DNA from: JAWLCG01 sp041687295
Lineage (GTDB): Bacteria > Planctomycetota > Phycisphaerae > SM23-33 > FEN-1343
Direction of reading: 5' to 3'
DNA length: 14,481 nt
Assembly (NCBI GenBank): GCA_041687295.1
Contig: JAWLCG010000088.1
Location: 1 to 14,481, forward strand
This document shows positions 6,616-13,577 of the stretch, piece after piece. Below the pieces are notes generated by a model, which made no database searches, was not told the origin of the DNA, and worked only from the letters and a program-made list of their open reading frames with translations. The first letter of the stretch is position 1. The number at the start of each line of letters is the position of its first letter. The position numbers and the translations under genes are program-made.

Positions 6616-7614
6616 GTGGCCAGGAAGGCCCCCAAGCCGCAACCCGATTCGTGTCGTCAACTCAAGCCCCTCCGCCGCAATTGCCCGGTCTGTGGCAAGC
6701 GGATGTGGGCGTCCTACGACAACCATCGCACCCTGGGTACGCTGGCGGGCGTGGTGCGGCTGGATCTGAAGATCCGCCGCTGCGTCCAAGAGCCATGTCC
6801 CCGGTATCACGTGCCCTACCGGCCGGAGGCTGAGGGCCGCTGGGCACTGCCCCAGCACGAGTTCGGCCTGGACGTGATCGCACAGGTGGGCGCGCTGCGC
6901 TACCGCGAGCACCGCAGCGTGCCGGAGATTCACCAGCATCTGGTGGAGCGGGGCCTGACCATCAGCCAGCGCAGCGTGACGAACCTGCTGTACCGCTACG
7001 ACGAGTTGATGGCGCTGTCGGTGTTGGACGGCGAGCGGCTGCGCCGGGTGACGGCCGAGCAGGGCCGGGTGATCCTGGCCCTGGATGGGCTCCGGCCGGA
7101 TGTGGGCCACGAGGTGCTCTGGGTGCTGCGGGACTGCCTCTCCGGCCAGGTGCTGCGGACGGCGAGTCTGCTGTCGGCCCGCCAGCGGGATCTGGCCGAG
7201 CTGATCGAGCAGGTGTGCGAGGTGCTGGAGGTGCCGATCGTCGGCGTGGTCAGTGACGGCCAGCGCTCGATCCGCAAGGCGGTGGCCCAGGCATTGCCGG
7301 AGGTGCCGCACCAGTTGTGCCAGTTCCACTACCTGCGCGAGGCGGCCGGGCCGATCTTCGAGGCCGACCGCCACGCCAAGAAGCTGCTCAAGAAGAGCGT
7401 CCGGGGCATCCGTTCAATCGAGCGGGCGTTGGAGGATCAGGTTGATGCGCAGGCCCAGGCCGCCCTGGGCTACTGCACGGCCGTGCGCAGCGCGATCACC
7501 GACGACGGCCGGCCTCCGCTGGCGGCGTCGGGGCTCAAGCTGCACGCGCGGCTGACGGCGATCGAGGCCAGCCTCCAGCGGGTGGCGCAAAAGGGGGCTC
7601 GACAGCGGCCTTGA
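6616..7614 (+). CDS. IS transposase, frame A (zinc ribbon plus first two catalytic Asp)
   Basis: This frame encodes 332 residues, starting at GTG with GGAGGT 5 nt upstream. An N-terminal zinc ribbon (CPVC at 23-26, CVQEPC at 56-61) and a helical DNA-binding region (about 80-130, RSVPEIHQHLVERGLTISQRSV) precede an RNase H-like core. Asp157 (VILALDGLRPD) and Asp214 (VVSDGQRSIRKAV) are the probable first two catalytic residues, and CQFHYLREAA (235-244) is the usual following motif. The third acidic residue is missing from this frame; it lies in the next one. The stop (TGA, 7612-7614) overlaps the first TTG of frame B. Alone this product should be catalytically dead and might act as a regulator. 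A -1 shift at 7590-7596 would extend it to a 532-residue full transposase. Confidence 0.9.
   Translation: MARKAPKPQPDSCRQLKPLRRNCPVCGKRMWASYDNHRTLGTLAGVVRLDLKIRRCVQEPCPRYHVPYRPEAEGRWALPQHEFGLDVIAQVGALRYREHRSVPEIHQHLVERGLTISQRSVTNLLYRYDELMALSVLDGERLRRVTAEQGRVILALDGLRPDVGHEVLWVLRDCLSGQVLRTASLLSARQRDLAELIEQVCEVLEVPIVGVVSDGQRSIRKAVAQALPEVPHQLCQFHYLREAAGPIFEADRHAKKLLKKSVRGIRSIERALEDQVDAQAQAALGYCTAVRSAITDDGRPPLAASGLKLHARLTAIEASLQRVAQKGARQRP
7590..7596 (+). promoter_or_regulatory. Candidate programmed -1 frameshift site A_AAG_GGG
   Basis: In the frame of 6616 the codons read CAA AAG GGG GCT, giving an X_XXY_YYZ heptamer (A AAG GGG) inside an AAAAGGGGG run. A one-base backward slip joins frame A (through Gly327) to frame B (GGC TCG ACA GCG GCC TTG...) without a stop. 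A bulged 8-bp stem (CGCC/GGCG plus GCAC/GTGC, 7617-7639) starts 20 nt downstream, farther than usual for a stimulator. Confidence 0.6.
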
Positions 7615-8213
7615 ATCGCCTGCACACGCTGGTGCGGCGGGCCCTGGAGACGACGGCGGAGCCCTGGGAGGCGATCCGGCGGGCGTACGGGTGGGTGCAT
7701 CGGGCGGCGGCGATCCTGACCAACGAACCCGGTCACGACGCCCCCGGCGTGCGCCGCCGCTACCGGGCCCTGTTGGGGGCGATGGTTCGCCACCGCCACA
7801 CACTGGGGCCGCTGGCAGAGGCCGTCGAGCACTTCGCAAAGGTCACCGCCAGCTACTGGCCGGGGCTGTTCTGCTGCTACGACCTGGAGGACCTGCCGCG
7901 GACGAACAATGCCCTGGAGCAGTTGTTCGGCTCGCATCGGCACCACCAGCGCCTCGCCACCGGTCGTCATGCGGCCTCGCCGATGCTTGTGGTGCGCGGG
8001 CAGGTGCAACTGGTGGCGGCCGTCAGCACGCGGTCGCGTCTGCCTGATCCACGTGAGCTGCAGCCGGCGTCGGTAGAGGACTGGCAGCGGCTGCGAGCGC
8101 ATCTGCACCAGCGTCAGCACCGCCGCGCCGCCCGAACCCGCTTCCGCCGCAACCCTGAGATCTTCCTGGCTCATCTGGAAGAGCAACTACTCCAGCCAGC
8201 TTTGCCGGCCTAG
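7596..8213 (+). CDS. IS transposase, frame B (C-terminal part with catalytic Glu)
   Basis: This -1 frame continues the transposase directly from the slippery site and adds 205 residues. Counting from the TTG at 7611 it is 200 residues, with Glu103 in PRTNNALEQLFGSHRHHQ as the probable third catalytic acid of the DDE triad. A basic C-terminus (HQRQHRRAARTRFRRN) follows. The frame ends exactly at the last base of the element: the right inverted repeat encodes LQPALPA and the TAG stop. Independent translation from TTG 7611 is possible by coupling, since it overlaps the frame A stop, but there is no clear ribosome-binding site and the product would lack two catalytic residues. Expression as a frameshift fusion is therefore more likely. 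A sequencing error or mutation in the A/G run is the alternative. Confidence 0.85.
   Translation, partial: GSTAALNRLHTLVRRALETTAEPWEAIRRAYGWVHRAAAILTNEPGHDAPGVRRRYRALLGAMVRHRHTLGPLAEAVEHFAKVTASYWPGLFCCYDLEDLPRTNNALEQLFGSHRHHQRLATGRHAASPMLVVRGQVQLVAAVSTRSRLPDPRELQPASVEDWQRLRAHLHQRQHRRAARTRFRRNPEIFLAHLEEQLLQPALPA
8190..8213 (-). repeat. IS right terminal inverted repeat (IRR)
   Basis: This is the exact reverse complement of the left repeat over 24 bases. It is also coding: on the plus strand it supplies the last seven transposase codons and the stop. Confidence 0.95.
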
Positions 8214-8300
8214 TTTTTTTCTGCGCACAGGGGGCAGGGGCGTTTGGGGCGCCGGATCGTCAGTCGCACCAACTAATGGAGGCGCAGGGCGCGAGCGCAG

Positions 8301-8383
8301 TATGGAGTGCGGCGGCCTGGACGCCGCTTTGGATTGCACACGGCAAAGCCAGCCAAAGCGGCGTCAAGCCGCCGCATTCCATA
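8301..8383. repeat. Long cruciform repeat, about 31-bp arms
   Basis: The left arm (8301-8332, TATGGAGTGCGGCGGC...) and right arm (8353-8383, ...GCCGCCGCATTCCATA) are complementary over about 29 of 31-32 positions, with a 20-nt loop. A half copy of the arm is at 5724-5756. I recall similar sequences scattered between genes of uncultured planctomycetes and verrucomicrobia. It lies in the 307-bp gap between the IS and the next gene, which holds no coding sequence. Confidence 0.85.
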
Positions 8384-8425
8384 GGGGGCGGGGCGCGGGC
8401 GTCTTTGAGGGGCCCTGCCGCGACC

Positions 8426-8446
8426 CCCACGGATTGCATCCGTGGG
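8426..8446. repeat. Palindrome, CGGA/TCCG family copy
   Basis: CCCACGGAT (8426-8434) and ATCCGTGGG (8438-8446) are perfect complements around a TGC loop. It shares the CCCACGGA core with 638-677 and 9559-9582. Confidence 0.8.
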
Positions 8447-8520
8447 CTTGGAGAGGGAAGACGCGTACCCGGGGACCTGGGGGGCTGCAGGGCGGCGGGT
8501 TCGGCGGTGCCCCGTCCGGA

Positions 8521-9345
8521 TCACTTCCAGGGGTCTTCTTCGAGGGCCCGGCTGCGGAGGGCCAGGGCGCGGGGGAAGTGCTGCAGGACCTGCTCGGGCC
8601 TGACGCGGCGGGTGAGGCTGACGACCTGTCCGCCGGCCTGCTGGGCCACGAGCACCACCTCGCCGGCGGCGTCGACGGCGTAGAGGTCGGCGCCGAGGGG
8701 CCCCTCGGGCCCGATCCACACCACGCGGGCCCACTGCAGTTCGGTGGGGGCGTCGGTGACGGCGGGGGCCTCGGCCTGGGGGACCGGGGAGATCTGCAGG
8801 CCCAGCAGGGCGGCCAACTGATCGCTGACGACGGTGCCGGTGACTGTCTCGTCCGAGCCGGCCACGCGGGCGATGAGCGGTTCGAGCGTGCCCTCGGGAA
8901 TGTAGTTGTCGCCGACGGGGAAGGGGCGACTCTTCATCTGCCCCCGGCCCGCGAGCTGCCGGCCGACGATGACGGTCTGGCCCTCGTAGTTGATGACGGT
9001 GATGGTGGGGCCCAGGCCCTCCTCGACGGTCCAGGCGACGTAGCGGCCCTGGTCGGCGTCGGGGGTCAGCTGCCAGCGGCTCCAGTGGACCAGGCCGCGG
9101 GGCTGGCCCTGGATGGTGTAGCCCTGCCGGCCCAGCGCCCCGCCCGGGCCTCGCTGGGTCACCCGCCAGCCGACGGGCTCGCCCTGGGCGTTGGTGGTGA
9201 GGGACCAGCGCTCGTCGGGCCTCGGCTGGGCCCCCTGCGTGACGGTCAGCCGGGCCAGCGCCACCGCCCCCAGCAGCACGCCCAGCATCATGACAGCCAG
9301 GGCGCCCCGGCGGGCGCGGTCAGAGAGGTTCGCGAAGGTCTTCAT
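8521..9345 (-). CDS. Hypothetical membrane-anchored exported protein
   Basis: I do not recognise this protein. From the ATG at 9343-9345 it is 274 residues. Upstream in-frame codons would add 38 residues of atypical composition before the membrane segment, so the internal start is preferred, although no strong ribosome-binding site is seen. A positive stretch (SDRARR) precedes a hydrophobic helix (ALAVMMLGVLLGAVALARL, about 13-31), and the rest is beta-rich and soluble. This indicates an N-terminal anchor with an extracytoplasmic domain. There is no lipobox, catalytic motif or cysteine pattern. It is divergent from lnt, so a cell-envelope role is possible, but nothing in the sequence shows a function. 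Confidence 0.7.
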   Translation of the reverse strand: MKTFANLSDRARRGALAVMMLGVLLGAVALARLTVTQGAQPRPDERWSLTTNAQGEPVGWRVTQRGPGGALGRQGYTIQGQPRGLVHWSRWQLTPDADQGRYVAWTVEEGLGPTITVINYEGQTVIVGRQLAGRGQMKSRPFPVGDNYIPEGTLEPLIARVAGSDETVTGTVVSDQLAALLGLQISPVPQAEAPAVTDAPTELQWARVVWIGPEGPLGADLYAVDAAGEVVLVAQQAGGQVVSLTRRVRPEQVLQHFPRALALRSRALEEDPWK

Positions 9346-9430
9346 GCCAATCCAGTGTAGTGGCCGGCTGGCCGTCTGGACAGGCGCAACCCGTGAATTC
9401 ACCGCCCCCGGCCACCGGGCAGGCGCCGCC

Positions 9431-9460
9431 TTGACCTTCGCGGGGGGCTTGTGCGACAAT
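9431..9460 (+). promoter_or_regulatory. Candidate promoter for lnt
   Basis: TTGACC (9431-9436) and GACAAT (9455-9460) are 18 bp apart. Transcription from here would give a leader of about 200 nt that includes the palindrome at 9553-9591. Confidence 0.45.
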
Positions 9461-9552
9461 GGACAGGCTATGACCCTTCAATGGATACGATCTATGGATC
9501 GATACCTTCCAGACCGGGTTGCGGTTGTGCCGGTGGGGCGGACGAAGGTCCT

Positions 9553-9591
9553 GGCCACGCCCACGGATTGCTATCCGTGGGCATCGTGGCC
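9553..9591. repeat. Palindrome, CGGA/TCCG family copy in the lnt leader
   Basis: GCCCACGGAT (9559-9568) and ATCCGTGGGC (9573-9582) pair perfectly around a TGCT loop. Outer arms GGCCAC (9553-9558) and GTGGCC (9586-9591) pair after a 3-nt ATC bulge. In the predicted lnt transcript it would form a stable leader hairpin 75 nt before the start codon. Confidence 0.8.
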
Positions 9592-9666
9592 GGGCCGTTC
9601 ATCTCGAGGCACAACGTATCCGCAGGTCCGGGCGCAAACCGCTGTAACCCCGGCCGGGGAGGACCG

Positions 9667-11415
9667 ATGACTAACCGCGGAGCGTCGGGCCAAGCCGTGC
9701 TGACTGAGCCGGCCGCGGCGGCGGGCCAGCCTCGCTGGGCCGTGCGCCGGCCTTGGCAGGGGCTGGTGCTGGCGGTGCTGACGGCGGGGCTGTGGCAGCT
9801 GGCCTTTGCGCCGGTCGACGCCTGGCCCGTCGCCTACGTCATGCTGGTGCCCTGGGCGATGGCGGTCGCGACGGCCCGGCGGATGCGCGGGGCGCTGCTG
9901 TTCAGCGCCCTGGCGGGGGTGCTCACCTTCGGCCTGGGGCTCTACTGGCTGACGTGGATCACGCCGGGCGGCTACCTGGGCATTATGGTGGTGGTCGCCG
10001 TGTACTGGCTGGTGTCGGCCTGGGCGTTGCGGCGGAGCCTGGCGGCGGGCGTGCCGGCCTGGCTGGCCCTGCCGGTGGTGTGGGTGGGCCTGGAGTATTT
10101 CCGATCGGTGGGCCCGCTGGGCTTCCCGTGGTTCCTGCTGGGCCATTCGCAGCACAGCCTGCCGCGGCTGATCCAGCTGGCCGACGTGACGGGCGTGTAC
10201 GGCGTGAGCCTCGTGGTGGGTCTGGCCAATGGCCTGGTGCTCGACGCGCTGCTGGCCTGGCCGGCCCGGCCCCGCCGGGTGAAGGTGGGCTCGGCGGTGC
10301 TGGCGGCGGCGCTGGCGGGGCTGTTGGTCTACGGCAGCTGGCGGCTGAGCCAGGACACGACCAGCCCCGGCCCGACGGTGGGGGTGGTGCAGGGCGCCTT
10401 CCCGGTGGCCCTGGGCGTCCAGGGCGCCGACGATCAGGAGGTGCTCGACACGCACATCGACCAGTCGCGCCGCCTGATGGACGCGGAGCTCGACCTGCTG
10501 GTCTGGCCCGAGACGGTCCTGCCCTGGTCGGTCGACGAGGACTGGGGCCGCTACGACCTCGACCGCCTCACGCCCGCCGGCCAGCGGCTCGTGCAGGGGC
10601 AGGTCCGGATGCAGCGGCAGCTGGCTGAACTGCTGGCCGAGATGGACGTGCCGCTCATCGGCGGCGGCATGACCCGCCGGGACCTGCCCGGCCCCGAGGA
10701 CGAGCTGTTCAACACCGCCCTGCAGTTGCGGGCCCGCCCGGGCCCCGACGGGCCGAGCCTCGAGGTGGTCGCCCGCTACGCCAAGATGCAGCCGGTGCCC
10801 TTCAGCGAGTACGTGCCCTTTGGCCGAAGCGTGCCCTGGCTGCATGGGTTCATCCGCCAGTTCGTGCCGCCCTCGATGCCCCAATTGACCCCCGGGGCCG
10901 GGCCGGTGGTCTTTGGCCTGGTCGATGGGCGGGGGCAGAGCTGGCGGCTGGCCACGCCGATCTGCTACGAGGGCGTCTTTGGCAGCGTCTGCCGCAAGCT
11001 GGCGACCCGGCAGGGCCGCAAGGCCATCGACGTGCTGGTGAACATCTCCAACGACGGCTGGTTCATCTGGCAGCGGCCCGGCGGCGACCACGCCAGCCTC
11101 GAGCTCGACCAGCACCTGGCCGTGTACAAGTTCCGGGCCATCGAGAACCGCGTGCCGGTGGTGCGGGCGGTGAATACGGGCATCAGCGGCTTTGTCGACT
11201 CCAACGGCCGACTGGTGGCCCGGCTGACCGACGAGGCGGGCCGATCGAAGATGGCCACCGGCGTGGCCGTGCATCAGGTGCTTGTGGACCGCCGACGCCC
11301 GCTGTACGCTGTCGTGGGCGACCTGGCCGGGGCGCTGTGCCTGGCGGGCCTGGGTGGTCTGCTGCTGGTACCGACACTGAAAAGACTTGCGCGAAGGAGG
11401 GCACGGACGCCATGA
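9667..11415 (+). CDS. lnt: Apolipoprotein N-acyltransferase
   Basis: Lnt transfers an acyl chain from a phospholipid to the N-terminal cysteine of lipoproteins in the inner membrane. The 582-residue product has several N-terminal membrane helices (about 32-225) with the typical GFPWFLLGHSQ motif (152-162), then a periplasmic nitrilase-like domain and a C-terminal helix (about 555-575). The catalytic triad is visible: Glu282 (LVWPETVLP), Lys373 (RYAKMQPVPFSEYVPFG) and Cys433 (PICYEGVFG). NISNDGWF and RAIENRVPVVRAVNTGISG follow as expected. The ATG at 9667 has GGGGAGGA just upstream; the frame is open further left, but only through repeat sequence. The stop overlaps the next gene by 4 bp (ATGA), so the two are translationally coupled. 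The length is ordinary for the family. Confidence 0.96.
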   Translation: MTNRGASGQAVLTEPAAAAGQPRWAVRRPWQGLVLAVLTAGLWQLAFAPVDAWPVAYVMLVPWAMAVATARRMRGALLFSALAGVLTFGLGLYWLTWITPGGYLGIMVVVAVYWLVSAWALRRSLAAGVPAWLALPVVWVGLEYFRSVGPLGFPWFLLGHSQHSLPRLIQLADVTGVYGVSLVVGLANGLVLDALLAWPARPRRVKVGSAVLAAALAGLLVYGSWRLSQDTTSPGPTVGVVQGAFPVALGVQGADDQEVLDTHIDQSRRLMDAELDLLVWPETVLPWSVDEDWGRYDLDRLTPAGQRLVQGQVRMQRQLAELLAEMDVPLIGGGMTRRDLPGPEDELFNTALQLRARPGPDGPSLEVVARYAKMQPVPFSEYVPFGRSVPWLHGFIRQFVPPSMPQLTPGAGPVVFGLVDGRGQSWRLATPICYEGVFGSVCRKLATRQGRKAIDVLVNISNDGWFIWQRPGGDHASLELDQHLAVYKFRAIENRVPVVRAVNTGISGFVDSNGRLVARLTDEAGRSKMATGVAVHQVLVDRRRPLYAVVGDLAGALCLAGLGGLLLVPTLKRLARRRARTP

Positions 11416-12527
11416 CGACGCAACGAGCCTGTCTGCTGCTGGTGGGGCTGCTGGCGGGGGCCCTGGCCCTGCCGGGCTGCGGTCCCCAGGCCCCGCCGCT
11501 GGACGTGATGGAGGCCGACCCCGCCCGCGCCTACGCCGACGCCCGCACGGCCGTCTACCGGGCGGCGGAGGACCGCGACCCGCTGCTGCGGGTCTGGGCC
11601 CTGGAGAGCCTGGCGCTGACGGAGGGCCCGGCCGCCGGTCCGCTGTACATGCAGGCCCTGGGCGACCCGGTGGTGGCGGTGCAGTTCGCGGCGGCCCTGG
11701 CCATCGGCGACAGCCGATACGCCCCCGCCCGGCCAAGGCTGGCGGCGATGGCGGGCCATCCGCAGGTGGACCCCAACGTGCAGACGGCCCTGATCTATGC
11801 CCTGCACCGCCTGGGCGACAACACGCACACGGCCCGGCTGGGCACGCTGCTGTTCGCCGACAGCCCCGAGGTGCGGGCCAACGCGGCCCTGGCGATGGCG
11901 AAGATCGGCAACCCTTCTGCCATCAAACCCTTGGAGAGCCTGCTGGCCGACGAGGCCAACCCCGGCGTCAAGCTGCAGCTCACCGAGAGTCTGACGATGC
12001 TGGGCGAGACGCGGTCCAAGCGGCTGCTGCAGGCCTACACCCGCGCCGGCGCGCCCCACGAGCGGGTGCAGGCCACCCAGGCCCTGGGTCGAACCGGCCA
12101 GCGCGAGTACGTCAACCTGCTGGCCTGGCTGACCGGGCCCGATCAGCCCGCCCCGGTGCGCCTGGCGGCCGTCGAGAGCCTCGGCCGGCTGGGCGACGTG
12201 CGGGGCTTCCCCCTGGCCGTCGCCGGCGTGGCCGACCCGCTGCTGCTGGTCCAGCAGGGCAGCAAGGACGTCAAAGCCCTGACCGACCCCCAGCGGATGC
12301 AGCTGCAGGTGCTGGGCGCCCTGGCCCTGGGGGCGATCGACCGGCCGGGCGGCGTCGACCCGCTGCTGCCGCTGCTGCAGAGCCCCGACGGGCCCGTCCG
12401 CGTGGCCGCCGGGCGCAGTATTCTGCTGCTGCTCCGCGACCAGGCGCCGCCGGCACCGGCCCCGGACGCGCCCATCCGTCAGGTGCCTCCAAGCAGGGGC
12501 TTGCGTACAGCCCCCCCGAAAGAGTAA
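11412..12527 (+). CDS. HEAT-repeat lipoprotein
   Basis: This is a 371-residue protein with an N-terminal lipoprotein signal: a basic start, a hydrophobic core (LLLVGLLAGALA) and LPGC with the modified Cys at residue 23. The mature part consists of about seven tandem two-helix HEAT-like repeats (for example DSPEVRANAALAMAKIGNPS and PAPVRLAAVESLGRLGDVRG), which usually form a protein-binding solenoid. The C-terminal 30 residues are Pro-rich and probably disordered. AAGGAGG lies 11 nt before the ATG, inside the end of lnt, and the start overlaps the lnt stop. The overlap couples a lipoprotein to the enzyme that matures lipoproteins. The binding partner is unknown; no enzymatic motif is present. 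Confidence 0.88.
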   Translation: MTTQRACLLLVGLLAGALALPGCGPQAPPLDVMEADPARAYADARTAVYRAAEDRDPLLRVWALESLALTEGPAAGPLYMQALGDPVVAVQFAAALAIGDSRYAPARPRLAAMAGHPQVDPNVQTALIYALHRLGDNTHTARLGTLLFADSPEVRANAALAMAKIGNPSAIKPLESLLADEANPGVKLQLTESLTMLGETRSKRLLQAYTRAGAPHERVQATQALGRTGQREYVNLLAWLTGPDQPAPVRLAAVESLGRLGDVRGFPLAVAGVADPLLLVQQGSKDVKALTDPQRMQLQVLGALALGAIDRPGGVDPLLPLLQSPDGPVRVAAGRSILLLLRDQAPPAPAPDAPIRQVPPSRGLRTAPPKE

Positions 12528-12533
12528 GACTAT

Positions 12534-12571
12534 AACCTGGCGCGCGGCGCCTCGTCCGCCGGTTGTTATTT
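12534..12571 (+). terminator. Weak terminator candidate after the HEAT lipoprotein
   Basis: AACC-GGCG (12534-12542, one bulged T) pairs with CGCC-GGTT (12557-12564), followed by GTTATTT. A competing hairpin GGCGC-GCG-GCGCC (12539-12551) lies within it. The T-tract is interrupted, so confidence is low. Confidence 0.4.
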
Positions 12572-12573
12572 GC

Positions 12574-12601
12574 TTGACTTGCCCAAGGCGGGTCTTACAA
12601 T
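12574..12601 (+). promoter_or_regulatory. Strong promoter of the coiled-coil/mreB cluster
   Basis: TTGACT (12574-12579) and TACAAT (12596-12601) match five of six bases each of the sigma-70 consensus, with a 16-bp spacer. Transcription should start near 12608, leaving a leader of about 117 nt before the first gene. Confidence 0.75.
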
Positions 12602-12629
12602 CGCGGACGCTCTGGTCCGGGCTGCGGCA

Positions 12630-12710
12630 AAGGGTATCACACGGATTCCTCTGCATTCCCGGTCCGTACGACGTGGGTAGTCCGCCAGGGCCTCGAAGCC
12701 GGATACCCTT
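12630..12710 (+). ncRNA. Candidate structured 5' leader (cis-regulatory RNA)
   Basis: AAGGGTATC (12630-12638) and GATACCCTT (12702-12710) form a perfect 9-bp closing stem around 63 nt. Inside, ACGGA and TCCGT form a further short stem, and GGC-CTCGAA-GCC a possible third. The 3' arm ends one base before the GAAGGAG ribosome-binding site of the next gene. I do not recognise a known riboswitch class. Confidence 0.45.
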
Positions 12711-12724
12711 GAAGGAGACGACCC

Positions 12725-13564
12725 TTGAGTACGCTGACGAAGATCTTCATCGTGGTGTTTGTCGTACTGTCGATCTTCGCTTCGCTGGTGTTCATCCAGT
12801 ATGCGGCCAGCACGGCGAACTACCGCGCCTGGGGCACCGGGCTCCAGCAGCAGCTGGGCCTGACGCAGAACCAGCTGCGGGCCATCCAGAGTCAGCTCGA
12901 CCGCCAGCAGGCCCTCTACCAGGACCTGCAGGACCGCCGCACGCAGGAGCAGAGCGCCCTGCAGACGCGGGTCGATGAGCTTCAGACCGCCCTGAACGAG
13001 ACCAAGGCCCAGACCGCCGCCCTGCAGGTCGAGAAGACCACCCAGGGCGCCACGCTGGCCGGCCTGCAGGCCACGCACGACAAGAACGTCGAGATGCTCC
13101 AGCTGACCCAGCAGCAGCTCACCCAGGCTCGCCAGGACCTCCAGGGCATCAACACCCAGCTGACCCAGCAGGAGCAGATGCTCGCCGACACCCGCCTGGA
13201 GCTCGAGCAGGCCAGCCGGCTGCTTCGCCTGCGGCAGGAGCAGCTGACGGCCGCCAGCGAGCGGGTCCGGGAGCTCGAGGCCCGTGGCGGCACCGCCGCC
13301 AGCGATCGGCCCGCCCAGCCGGCCAGCCGGATCGAGGGCACCCTCACCGCCGTCGACCCCAACAACAACCTCGCCCAGATCAACGTCGGCTCGGCCGACG
13401 GCGTGACCAAGGGCACCCGCTTCATCCTGTACCGCGGCGGCGAGTTCGTCGGCCACCTGGACGTGCAGGAAGTGCACGCCACCCAGGCCGCCGGGATCCT
13501 GACCGAGGTGGTCAAGACCCCCATGGCCGGCGACAAGGCTACCACCCGCCTCACCCTGCAGTAA
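12725..13564 (+). CDS. Membrane-anchored coiled-coil protein with MreC-like architecture
   Basis: This is a 279-residue protein starting at TTG, supported by AAGGAG 7 nt upstream and by the membrane helix that begins at once (KIFIVVFVVLSIFASLVFIQ, about 6-25). A long Gln-rich coiled coil follows (about 38-195, with repeats such as LTQQQLTQARQDLQ and a Gln-rich heptad pattern). The C-terminal 80 residues form a small beta-rich domain (INVGSADGVTKGTRFILYRGGEFVGHLDVQEV). Helix, coiled coil and beta domain in this order is the layout of MreC, and the GS-DGV-G-VG pattern resembles MreC beta-domain sequence. It is not a clear MreC homologue, and FlgT-like C-terminal domains look similar. Its place in the promoter unit ahead of mreB supports, but does not prove, a role in anchoring the shape machinery. 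Confidence 0.75.
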   Translation: MSTLTKIFIVVFVVLSIFASLVFIQYAASTANYRAWGTGLQQQLGLTQNQLRAIQSQLDRQQALYQDLQDRRTQEQSALQTRVDELQTALNETKAQTAALQVEKTTQGATLAGLQATHDKNVEMLQLTQQQLTQARQDLQGINTQLTQQEQMLADTRLELEQASRLLRLRQEQLTAASERVRELEARGGTAASDRPAQPASRIEGTLTAVDPNNNLAQINVGSADGVTKGTRFILYRGGEFVGHLDVQEVHATQAAGILTEVVKTPMAGDKATTRLTLQ

Positions 13565-13577
13565 CCGGAGGCCCCCC

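Larger units (their letters stand above)
6525..8213 (+). mobile_element. Complete insertion sequence, 1,689 bp
   Basis: Perfect 24-bp terminal inverted repeats (6525-6548 and 8190-8213, outer end CTAGGCCGGC) bound a two-frame DDE transposase. Both sides are flanked by seven T residues (6518-6524 and 8214-8220), consistent with a 7-bp target duplication in a T-tract, although a homopolymer cannot prove it. The perfect ends and open frames suggest a young or active copy. Family is uncertain: the transposase has an N-terminal zinc ribbon and a MULE/ISL3-like core, and I cannot assign it to a named group from memory. Confidence 0.9.

Noticed and set aside
7604..7620. Transposase as a decayed pseudogene
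   Set aside because: Both frames are otherwise intact, all catalytic residues and perfect TIRs are present, and the shift falls at a correctly phased slippery heptamer. It is kept as an alternative but is not preferred.
9467..9666. Riboswitch in the lnt leader
   Set aside because: The only clear structure is a copy of a dispersed palindrome family, and no known aptamer pattern is seen.
9571..11736. 721-codon minus-strand open frame opposite lnt
   Set aside because: It is antisense to lnt, is rich in Gln, His, Arg, Gly and Pro, and has no domain motifs. It is a by-product of high GC third-position bias.
11274..12656. 460-codon minus-strand open frame opposite the HEAT lipoprotein
   Set aside because: It is Gln/His/Arg-rich antisense of a gene with a lipobox and HEAT repeats, and it crosses the promoter at 12574.
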